Positions 7,947 to 14,051 of a DNA stretch of 18,664 bases are shown piece after piece. The DNA is from Candidatus Eiseniibacteriota bacterium (lineage in GTDB: Bacteria; Arandabacterota; Arandabacteria; JAGLYR01). The first letter of the stretch is position 1, and each line of letters opens with the position of its first letter. Both the position numbers and the translations under genes were made by a program. Below the pieces are notes generated by a model. That model saw only the letters and a program-made list of their open reading frames with translations, did no database searches and was not told where the DNA came from. The stretch spans positions 1 through 18,664 of the forward strand of contig JAGLYR010000155.1 of NCBI GenBank assembly GCA_023132135.1, in the 5' to 3' direction.

Positions 7947-9737
7947 CTATTGTCTATTTCCTACGTTCTGTTTCCTACTTCCTCGCCCCGCGTAATTCAG
8001 GACAGAGACCCGAATTCCCACCAGCATGAGGATCGCAAGCGCCAGGGAGACAAGAGACACTCGCTCAGCGAAAGTCCGAACGGGCGTATTCACGAACTTC
8101 ACCGTTAGCACGTGGTTCCCAGGCGGAATCGCGGCTCCCAAACACCCAGTGTCCCGCCGGGGGAAGAGATCAATCCAGTTTCCATCCAGAGAGCCAACCC
8201 ACCCGGGAAACCAGAATGTGAACAATTCCAGGTACCCTCCGGTCAAGGACTGGATACTGTAGGACCTCTCCAGAGGCGTCTCGTGCAATGGCTCAACGGT
8301 GAATGCCCCTTGGACGGGTCTGTAAGATCCCTTTGGAAGCGAGAGGTGAGTCTCTTTTACCCATATCGGCAGGAAATCGTTCAAGAGGGTTGCCTTCACG
8401 CCAGTCTGGCGCATTCTCTCGACAGTGAGGTAATCCTCGACAGGTATGATGTTGGGATCCCCGGCAATATGGTCGAGGTCGCCTGCCTCTACCCATCGCA
8501 GCTCCCCAGCGGCATTGTCCCAGACAATGAACTTCGCTTTCACATACCCGCCGTAGGCCACCAACGTGGCGGCGAGGACTCCAACGAGAGCAGCGGCTCG
8601 CCATTTCCAAGACCTTCTCTCGAGACCGGCAAACGCCAATCCCGCCAAAGCAGATGAGGCAAAAGTGGCCAGAAGGAGCAGTCGCCAGGGGAACTGGACG
8701 AATCGCACAAACGGGAAGAGGCCCCAGAAGGGCTTCGAGATTGAGAACATGCAGAAGACAGAACAACCAAACACGATCCACAGGAAAACGTGGCTAGCCT
8801 CAACAAGGCGCCGCTTCCAGAAGGACACTACCGCAGACGCAATCAGGAGAATCCAGTGCAACGTACCCAGTTGCAACGAGATTGTGTCACTTGGATCCCC
8901 GGTTCCAAATCCCCACCGGGGTTCAAAGAGGCAGCTCAGCCTGAGGAAGTTCCCTGCGTACCAATAAGCTCCGTCTGTCAAGATCTGATCTCCGTGTACG
9001 AATCGCTTCTCAACAAGCACGGGCAACCAGAAGAGAGCCGACAGGCCGAGCGCCAGGCCACAGCCAAAGAGTCCTTCGGCGAGGCGACGAAGATCTCTGC
9101 TCCAGACGGAGTTCAGAACGACGAAGAATATCAGTGCAGGGAAGAAGAGAAGAGCCGTGATGTTATGCGTGAAGATCACGGCTGCTCCGAAGAACGCGCC
9201 GAAGACGGTGTGAGTGCGGCTGCCTCGAAGTCCCTTGAGGAAAAAGAAAAGCGTGAGTGGGATCCACGCGAAGCAAAGAACCTCGCCAATGGAAGCTCTG
9301 ACATAGACGTTAAGCAAGAGATACGGAGCAGAAACGTAGAGAATTGCGGATGCCGCCCCCGACACCGGACCCCACAGCTCCCTGACCAGAAAGAACATCC
9401 CCACGCCGGCGAGCAGGATGCCGCAGAAGTACGCCAGCTTTAGTGCCCATAGGGCATTGGCGCCGGCGAAGGCGAAGATCTCGCCCACCCAGTAGCCGCC
9501 CGGCGCATAGAAGTTAAACAACGGCGACCCGTACCCAAAATAGAGATCCGCGCACCACCGAGGGTATGAGATGCCCTGCCGGATCAAGTGGTGGAGCTCA
9601 AGCTGTCGAGCAAGATCGATGGTGCAGTTGTGGCCCCAGACTAACCACTTCGAGAAGAGCGGTTGACTGACGACAGCGACAGCTGCACAGGGACCGAGAA
9701 GGAACAGAATCTGTCGGCGGCTCATCTGCAAAGGCAT
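7947..9737 (-). CDS. Polytopic membrane protein, GT-C-like / PTPS-related membrane family
   Basis: 596 aa with roughly a dozen hydrophobic segments, then a C-terminal extracytoplasmic part (about 400-560) and one last membrane helix. The first external loop holds the family signature: GHNCTIDLARQLELHHL (35-51) followed by YPRWCADLYFGYGSPLFNFY (58-77). This matches the '6-pyruvoyl-tetrahydropterin synthase-related' membrane family, which is not PTPS itself but resembles GT-C glycosyltransferases using lipid-linked sugars. Asn37 stands where I would expect an acidic residue, so activity may differ. The start is ATG 9737, fixed by a promoter whose predicted +1 is this A; ATG 9725 is an in-frame alternative. 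The last ten codons run through a GTAGGAAA-type repeat, suggesting the original stop has drifted into repeat DNA. It is convergent with the PEGA gene, 44 nt away. Confidence 0.8.
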   Translation of the reverse strand: MPLQMSRRQILFLLGPCAAVAVVSQPLFSKWLVWGHNCTIDLARQLELHHLIRQGISYPRWCADLYFGYGSPLFNFYAPGGYWVGEIFAFAGANALWALKLAYFCGILLAGVGMFFLVRELWGPVSGAASAILYVSAPYLLLNVYVRASIGEVLCFAWIPLTLFFFLKGLRGSRTHTVFGAFFGAAVIFTHNITALLFFPALIFFVVLNSVWSRDLRRLAEGLFGCGLALGLSALFWLPVLVEKRFVHGDQILTDGAYWYAGNFLRLSCLFEPRWGFGTGDPSDTISLQLGTLHWILLIASAVVSFWKRRLVEASHVFLWIVFGCSVFCMFSISKPFWGLFPFVRFVQFPWRLLLLATFASSALAGLAFAGLERRSWKWRAAALVGVLAATLVAYGGYVKAKFIVWDNAAGELRWVEAGDLDHIAGDPNIIPVEDYLTVERMRQTGVKATLLNDFLPIWVKETHLSLPKGSYRPVQGAFTVEPLHETPLERSYSIQSLTGGYLELFTFWFPGWVGSLDGNWIDLFPRRDTGCLGAAIPPGNHVLTVKFVNTPVRTFAERVSLVSLALAILMLVGIRVSVLNYAGRGSRKQNVGNRQ

Positions 9738-9743
9738 TATTGG

Positions 9744-9771
9744 ATTCTAGGCCAACGCTGCGGCGTGTCAA
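9744..9771 (-). promoter_or_regulatory. Leaderless promoter TTGACA-N16-TAGAAT-N6-ATG
   Basis: On the minus strand, the -35 TTGACA is at 9771-9766, the -10 TAGAAT at 9749-9744, then CCAATA and the ATG (9737-9735). The predicted +1 equals the A of ATG. There is no SD sequence, which agrees with leaderless initiation. Confidence 0.72.
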
Positions 9772-9818
9772 GGGTGAGCTCTCCGCCAAGTTCTAGCCCG
9801 CATTTCTAATAATCAACG

Positions 9819-11378
9819 CTAATACCCCCGGACTACTGCCCCAAAGAACTCATACCCTCCATGCACGCCGTAGCTGGTCAGATACAGCGTGTAGAGACCC
9901 ACATCATCATCCCACCAGGACACTCGTCCTTCTTTCTGAATCATACCGGGAAGGGTGAGGTACAGAAATTCGTGGACGCCGTTCTGTCTCAAAAGAGCCA
10001 CCGTGCGCTGAAGATCTTCCTGACTTCGCGCCCAGAGGAAGATCCTCCTTTTGTGCGTAGTGGCCAGCTCAAGAGCGATCGTCTGATCCAGGACCACAAT
10101 GTGTTCAAGATCCGTATGCTTGAGTTCTTGTAGCGCCGGATAGATCCGATTCGCATAGTCCTTCGCCAGATGCCGGCCGCCCCCATAAGTGTTGGACACT
10201 GCACCCAGACCGAACAAGGCAAGAAACAGGACCCAGCACACAGCCTTCATCCACAGACGTCCGCCCTCCATAATAGCGTCCAACTGGGCGGCACAAGCAG
10301 CGGCGATCATCGGAATCGCAATCAGCAGATACCTGGGGCCCCATTGCTTCCCCCCGTCATTCGGAAGGATGAAGGGCACGGCCAGGAAGAAGAAGATCGC
10401 AACGCCGACGAGGATGAGGACGCCGGACCTCTTCTGAGACCGTAGCAGGAAGGGAATCGCCAGGAGAAACCCGAACATCACCGGGAACTTGCTGAATAGA
10501 TACAGATGGAGAACCCAGAAGAGGCGAATCGCCGTCTGCGCTCGCTCACCCAGTGACTTACTGCCAAGTACCTGAAGACTGCGCGCACTCAAAGGGTGGC
10601 CGTAGAGAATCTGATTCACGACAAGCAACGCGATGATGGCAGCCACACTGCCCGCGATGAAGAACGGGATCTCTCTCTTTCGGTCTCGAACGTACACAAC
10701 CAACAGGCAAACGAGGAGGGGAAGTACGACAAGAAAGGCTTCCGGTCTCAGCCACGTCGAGAGCGACGTGAGAACACCGAACAGGATTGCCCTCCCGACG
10801 GGGAATCCGTGGTGCGCGGTTCGAAGAGTGAACTCGACACCTAGAAACACCAGAAGCGCTGCAAGGGTGAATTCCCAGAACATCGCGCCGTAGAGTGTCA
10901 GGGGCGATGCGAAGATCAACGCGGCGAGACCGAAGGAGATTGCGATCCCACCAACGCCGATTGCCCTCAGGGTGGCGGCGAATCTCCACCACAGGAGCCA
11001 GAGGGCAACAACCGGAATCACATACAATCCCTTGTAGCCCAGGAGGGCGAAAAAGGGAACGCTCAGGATCTGGAACAGGATTGGAAAAACAGGGATGTGG
11101 CCGCTCGCGGAGTAATAGAGGTAGGGCGGCCCGAACGGATAAAGACCCGCGTCCCATATTTCCTCGACCCACTCTGGGGCTTCCAGGTGAAGAGCCGCAG
11201 ACACGTCGCCCCTGGCGAACTGCTCGACCATGAGGTACTTGAGACCGCCATCCCCGCTGTAGAAAACACCGTTCTTCACCTGGAGGAGCTGGTATCCGCT
11301 GAGGATGATTCCCAGAACGAGGACCAGAATCGGGAGAAGTCGAAATTCGGATTCCGTCCGGCTCGCCTTCTCACCCAT
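9819..11378 (-). CDS. Putative GT-C-type glycosyltransferase, integral membrane
   Basis: 519 aa, about ten or more hydrophobic segments. A first helix (about 14-33) leads into an external loop NGVFYSGDGGLKYLMVEQFARG in which D43 occupies the usual catalytic Asp position of GT-C enzymes. The loop also has an aromatic PFGPPYLYYSASGH stretch. A C-terminal soluble part (about 405-519) follows the last helix. The opening resembles the family annotated as LA_3751/LA_3752-type putative glycosyltransferase; that is from memory. It would transfer a sugar from a polyprenyl carrier on the outer face of the membrane. Start ATG 11378 has a weak purine tract (GGAAAGAG) just upstream. The second membrane protein lies 81 nt downstream with its own promoter, so the two may act together in polysaccharide or glycoprotein assembly. 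Confidence 0.78.
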   Translation of the reverse strand: MGEKASRTESEFRLLPILVLVLGIILSGYQLLQVKNGVFYSGDGGLKYLMVEQFARGDVSAALHLEAPEWVEEIWDAGLYPFGPPYLYYSASGHIPVFPILFQILSVPFFALLGYKGLYVIPVVALWLLWWRFAATLRAIGVGGIAISFGLAALIFASPLTLYGAMFWEFTLAALLVFLGVEFTLRTAHHGFPVGRAILFGVLTSLSTWLRPEAFLVVLPLLVCLLVVYVRDRKREIPFFIAGSVAAIIALLVVNQILYGHPLSARSLQVLGSKSLGERAQTAIRLFWVLHLYLFSKFPVMFGFLLAIPFLLRSQKRSGVLILVGVAIFFFLAVPFILPNDGGKQWGPRYLLIAIPMIAAACAAQLDAIMEGGRLWMKAVCWVLFLALFGLGAVSNTYGGGRHLAKDYANRIYPALQELKHTDLEHIVVLDQTIALELATTHKRRIFLWARSQEDLQRTVALLRQNGVHEFLYLTLPGMIQKEGRVSWWDDDVGLYTLYLTSYGVHGGYEFFGAVVRGY

Positions 11379-11403
11379 TTGCTCTTTCCACCGCTGCTTT
11401 TCG

Positions 11404-11441
11404 GGGATTCGGGTCTGTCCCGAATCCCTGTCCCGAATCCC
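11404..11441 (+). repeat. Tandem 13-mer with inverted partner
   Basis: TGTCCCGAATCCC occurs twice head to tail (11416-11428 and 11429-11441). GGGATTCGGG (11404-11413) is the inverted complement of either copy's CCCGAATCCC, so two mutually exclusive hairpins are possible. It lies about 25 nt upstream of the glycosyltransferase gene, on the side where its promoter should be. Confidence 0.85.
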
Positions 11442-11465
11442 TTGTGAAGTAGTTCACGGGGAAGC
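11441..11465 (+). repeat. 25-bp direct repeat flanking the ATPase gene, copy 1
   Basis: Matches 12846-12870 at 23 of 25 positions. Both copies read Leu-Val-Lys-stop in the plus direction (CTK GTG AAG TAG) followed by TTCAYGGGGAAGC. In copy 2 this is the end of a recognisable C-terminal sorting-like domain; in copy 1 nothing recognisable precedes it. Confidence 0.8.
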
Positions 11466-11481
11466 ACTCAGGGGAGTGACA

Positions 11482-11502
11482 AGTGTCTAGTGTCTAGTGT
11501 CG
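11482..11502 (+). repeat. AGTGTCT heptamer tandem repeat
   Basis: AGTGTCT, AGTGTCT, AGTGTCG. It has the same 7-nt period and a similar sequence to the AGTCCCT arrays at 3634 and 18607, and it lies between the ATPase 3' end and the glycosyltransferase gene. Confidence 0.8.
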
Positions 11503-11543
11503 AGGAAATAGGACAGTATTTCTACCGACTGTGCCGGGAGAAC

Positions 11544-12719
11544 TCAGAGCAGCTGTCCGCCCCACAGCTCGCCACAGAAATCGCTCCAGGGTAGAATCTC
11601 GATACCGTCGTCCGTCGTGCGCCGGTTCTCTGACCGAGAGACAACCACCTTTCGCCGTGGAGTGTTTTCCTCATTCAGTGCCCTCAGGCCCTTCAGGTCA
11701 GCGGCTCGAATCTCCCGGGTCGACTTGCATTCAATGGCCAAGTCCATATCGCCGACGATCAGGTCGACTTCGAAACCAGAACTCGTTCGCCAATAGCTTA
11801 TGGGATGATCGAGGCGTTCGTAGGAAAGATAGGCACGCACTTCGTTCAGTACAAAGTGCTCGAAGGCCCACCCGAAACGATCAGATCCCTCGACGATGAT
11901 CCGGGCTTCCGGATGAAGATGGTTCGCAACACCCACATCGAACAGATAGAACTTGGCCGTCTCGACTAGACGGCGCTTCTTGCGCCGCCGCCAAGGCTCC
12001 AAAGTGAAACCGAGAAGCGTATCCTCAAGAAGTTGGAAGTAGTTGCGCACGGTGCCGGCTGAAACACCAGTCTCGCGAGCGAAGTTGGCGTAGTTGATCT
12101 GCTGGCCGTGACAAAGCCCCGCAATCTGCAAGAAACGAGAAAACGCCGGGATGTTCCTCGTAGCGGACTCGTCGATGATCTCCGCCTTGATGTAGTTGTG
12201 CACGTATGCCTTCAGCAACGGTGCGGGATCATCGACAAGGTAGTGTACTGGAAGCGTCCCATGCTGAAGAGCCCGCGGCAGATCGACGGTGCCGATCTCA
12301 TGGCTGGTCAGCGGTAGCATGTGGTAATCGATGGCTCGTCCACCGAGAAGGTTGCGAGATCGGCGCCGTAGCTTCCGGGCGCTCGATCCGCACAGAATGA
12401 ACTGGGTACATGTGTTTTCGAGGAGCCAGTGCACCTCCTCCAGCAGAAGCGGAACATGCTGGACCTCGTCGATGACGACGATCCGGGGACTCTCGGCCAG
12501 CACCTCCTCGCGTAGAAGCCGCGGGCGAACACTCAATTCGGCGCTTAGTGTCGTATCCAGTAGGTCGTAGAATCTCGCCTCGGGATAGCGATCGTGCAAG
12601 AATGTCGTCTTGCCGGTCTGCCGCGCTCCCCACAGAAAGACGGCGGCCGAGCCCGTAATGGGGTTCGGCACCCACGATAACTCTAGCGAACGCTTGAATT
12701 TAGACATTCGAGATGTCAT
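11544..12719 (-). CDS. AAA_14 / DUF4143 family ATPase
   Basis: 391 aa. Walker A GARQTGKT (31-38), Walker B RIVVIDEVQ (79-87), and the sensor-like stretch FILCGSSARKLRR make up the AAA_14 domain. A winged-helix-like part (VSAGTVRNYFQLLEDTLLGFTLEPW) follows, then the C-terminal DUF4143 domain with a PD-(D/E)xK-like signature, FEVDLIVGDMDLAIECKS (E-x-K). This is a widespread, frequently transferred family with no settled function. The open frame continues upstream to 13133 but the extension is low-complexity and unrelated to the family. ATG 12719 (MTSRMSKF) is preceded by a promoter with its +1 on the ATG; ATG 12707 is an alternative. Direct repeats and a gene remnant flank it, suggesting it arrived by insertion. 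Confidence 0.88.
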   Translation of the reverse strand: MTSRMSKFKRSLELSWVPNPITGSAAVFLWGARQTGKTTFLHDRYPEARFYDLLDTTLSAELSVRPRLLREEVLAESPRIVVIDEVQHVPLLLEEVHWLLENTCTQFILCGSSARKLRRRSRNLLGGRAIDYHMLPLTSHEIGTVDLPRALQHGTLPVHYLVDDPAPLLKAYVHNYIKAEIIDESATRNIPAFSRFLQIAGLCHGQQINYANFARETGVSAGTVRNYFQLLEDTLLGFTLEPWRRRKKRRLVETAKFYLFDVGVANHLHPEARIIVEGSDRFGWAFEHFVLNEVRAYLSYERLDHPISYWRTSSGFEVDLIVGDMDLAIECKSTREIRAADLKGLRALNEENTPRRKVVVSRSENRRTTDDGIEILPWSDFCGELWGGQLL

Positions 12720-12725
12720 GTGCTG

Positions 12726-12754
12726 ATTTTCATGCAAATCAACATGACAGTCAA
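12726..12754 (-). promoter_or_regulatory. Leaderless-type promoter TTGACT-N17-GAAAAT-N6-ATG
   Basis: On the minus strand, the -35 is at 12754-12749 and the -10 at 12731-12726; CAGCAC precedes ATG 12719. The -10 is weaker than at the other three genes, but the 6-nt distance to the start codon is the same. It abuts the remnant of a plus-strand gene. Confidence 0.5.
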
Positions 12755-12764
12755 GGATTTTCTT

Positions 12765-12857
12765 GACGAAGGTCGAGGCGTATCCCCGGGAGTGTACCTG
12801 GTGCGCATCGATACCGGTGGATCCGTCCGGACGGGGCGTGTGGTTCTGGTGAAGTAG
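12765..12857 (+). pseudogene. 3' remnant of a FlgD/T9SS-like C-terminal domain
   Basis: An open plus-strand frame reads DEGRGVSPGVYLVRIDTGG and, after SVRT, GRVVLVK-stop (TAG 12855-12857). This is the classic ending of secreted or surface proteins in FCB-group bacteria: G-V-Y-hydrophobic-V-R, a beta turn, then R-V-V-L-hydrophobic-K-stop. No upstream body is present; the frame runs backwards into the start of the minus-strand ATPase, which probably replaced it. It shows the host has, or had, proteins with this sorting or anchoring domain. Confidence 0.72.
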
Positions 12858-12870
12858 TTCATGGGGAAGC
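12846..12870 (+). repeat. 25-bp direct repeat flanking the ATPase gene, copy 2
   Basis: Partner of 11441-11465 (23 of 25 identical). It spans the stop codon of the gene remnant and continues 13 nt beyond it, so similarity is not limited to coding sequence. Confidence 0.8.
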
Positions 12871-12913
12871 GCCCTCGGCGTCGCGGCTCTGGGCTCTCGC
12901 TTCTCAGTGCCAA

Positions 12914-12956
12914 GCTCACCGTTCGTCCTGAGCCCGTCGAAGGATCGACGGTGAGC
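12914..12956 (+). repeat. REP-like palindrome
   Basis: GCTCACCGT (12914-12922) pairs with ACGGTGAGC (12948-12956). The interior GTTCGTCCTGAGCCCGTCGA is of a type I recall as dispersed in many bacterial and metagenomic genomes. It lies between the gene remnant and the 3' end of the small secreted-protein gene. Confidence 0.65.
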
Positions 12957-13000
12957 AGCCGCCGGTGATTCTGCTCCCCCACGCCCGGCAGGCGAATCCC

Positions 13001-13690
13001 TCACCTCCTGTAGAGGGCCCTCAGGCGACTCCAAGATGTGACCTCGAGTGAACTCGGCGGCAGCGAGTAGCTTACCAGCTGATAGAGCTCTGAAGCTATG
13101 AACTGGACCTCGCCGACATCGGCCGTGAACCACATGGATGCCTGACGCTGCGACGCATCGATCTTTCTCCCCAGGAGGTCATAGTCCCCGCGGTCCAGAT
13201 CCGGGAATACCCCACCCACGGCGTATGCATAGAACTTCCCGGCAGGAACATTGACGAACCCTTCCTCCACGATCTGGTGACAGAAGGAGAACGAGTCGCA
13301 GTAGGTCGAGTCCGGCAAGTTGTATATATCCACCGAGAAGCACAACTTCTCCCCGAGGAAAGGAGCTGCGCTGATGATCCAAATGCCGGGTTCATAGATG
13401 AAGCCGAATTGTTCCTCGGATCTGTAAGCCCCCCGCAGCACCAGCGCCCCGTCCGCCGCCTCGTACCAGTAATTCCGAAGCCCACCGTCAGGGTCAGTCC
13501 TGTACTCCATCACAGCACACTCGATGCCCCAGATATCCTCCCAACCGACGCACTCCCTCACATACGGCGTCGACGTCTCATCGCCCACGTACTCCCACAC
13601 GCTTCCTGCGCACATGGGGAAAAACTCGTGTGCCTCCGTTGCGTGATTCACGCTGAGCACGAACACGATTACGAATCCAAGCAGACGCAT
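13001..13690 (-). CDS. Small secreted protein of unknown function
   Basis: 229 aa from ATG 13690, chosen over an upstream start at 13744 because a GGAGG lies 10 nt before it and the protein then begins with a signal peptide (MRLLGFVIVFVLSVNHATEA, cleavage probably after residue 20). The mature start EFFPMCAGSVWEYVG and a later VPAGKFYAYAVG resemble the 'FP...G..W.Y' and 'VPAGTF.A..V' motifs of a beta-rich family of bacterial exported proteins (DUF3108-like). Cysteines at several positions could form disulfides. No enzyme motif is visible. Neighbours give no functional clue: the ATPase downstream is separated by a repeat-rich gap. Confidence 0.72.
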   Translation of the reverse strand: MRLLGFVIVFVLSVNHATEAHEFFPMCAGSVWEYVGDETSTPYVRECVGWEDIWGIECAVMEYRTDPDGGLRNYWYEAADGALVLRGAYRSEEQFGFIYEPGIWIISAAPFLGEKLCFSVDIYNLPDSTYCDSFSFCHQIVEEGFVNVPAGKFYAYAVGGVFPDLDRGDYDLLGRKIDASQRQASMWFTADVGEVQFIASELYQLVSYSLPPSSLEVTSWSRLRALYRR

Positions 13691-13700
13691 TTCGCTGTCG

Positions 13701-13705
13701 CCTCC
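13701..13705 (-). promoter_or_regulatory. Shine-Dalgarno GGAGG deciding the start at 13690
   Basis: CCTCC on the plus strand gives GGAGG, 10 nt before ATG 13690. No comparable site precedes the longer alternative start at 13744. Confidence 0.7.
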
Positions 13706-13862
13706 AGAGAGATTCCAAGTGTTATCGCCACTCGTCCGTCCCACCGCCCGATCATCACGCGAGTACCGGATTGGTATCCTGTCCTCGGAACGCCGCTGCT
13801 ACCCCCCAAGATAGAAACGCACGCGCAGATCCACGGTCGTCAGCCGCGCTTTGGGGGACGTT

Positions 13863-13880
13863 GTCAGCTTAGTCAGCTTA
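13863..13880 (+). repeat. GTCAGCTTA tandem duplication
   Basis: Two exact copies of GTCAGCTTA at 13863-13871 and 13872-13880, in the divergent promoter region about 140 nt upstream of the plus-strand promoter. Confidence 0.85.
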
Positions 13881-14017
13881 TTCTGTCATCATCGGCACCA
13901 TCTGTCCATATCTGATCGGCAAGGGGGATTTCCCTCGATCCGGCGGACGGACTTGGCCTTTGCCCCCTTGGGAGCTTTCCGACCAGCGCGGAAAGCCGGT
14001 CTCCGCTGCCGCGGCAC

Positions 14018-14045
14018 TTGACGAACCCGGTTTCCGGCGGATAAT
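14018..14045 (+). promoter_or_regulatory. Leaderless promoter TTGACG-N16-GATAAT-N6-ATG
   Basis: -35 at 14018-14023, -10 at 14040-14045, then GAGAGC and ATG 14052. Predicted +1 is the A of the start codon. The geometry and -10 hexamer equal those of the paralogous gene at 16489. Confidence 0.75.
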
Positions 14046-14051
14046 GAGAGC

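Larger units (their letters stand above)
13691..14051. other. Divergent intergenic region, 361 nt
   Basis: It lies between two divergently transcribed genes. Contents I can support: the SD of the minus-strand gene, a loose inverted repeat CCCCCAA (13803-13809) with TTGGGGG (13851-13857), a 9-nt tandem repeat at 13863-13880, and the leaderless promoter at 14018-14045. I see no credible gene or RNA gene in it. Confidence 0.6.

Noticed and set aside
8026-9443. Several plus-strand open frames (78 to 217 codons) across the membrane-protein gene
   Set aside because: They are shadows: highly polar, no domain, and wholly opposite a hydrophobic membrane protein with family signatures.
11404-11441. 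tRNA-like sequence because of GATTCGGG/CGAATCCC
   Set aside because: No cloverleaf, anticodon arm or acceptor stem can be drawn; it is a tandem repeat with an inverted partner.
12720-13133. N-terminal extension of the ATPase frame by 138 codons
   Set aside because: The extension has no similarity to the family, crosses repeats and the opposite-strand gene remnant, and a promoter directly precedes ATG 12719.
13691-13744. Start at 13744 for the small secreted protein
   Set aside because: It lacks an SD and would put 18 polar residues before the signal peptide; ATG 13690 has GGAGG at 10 nt.
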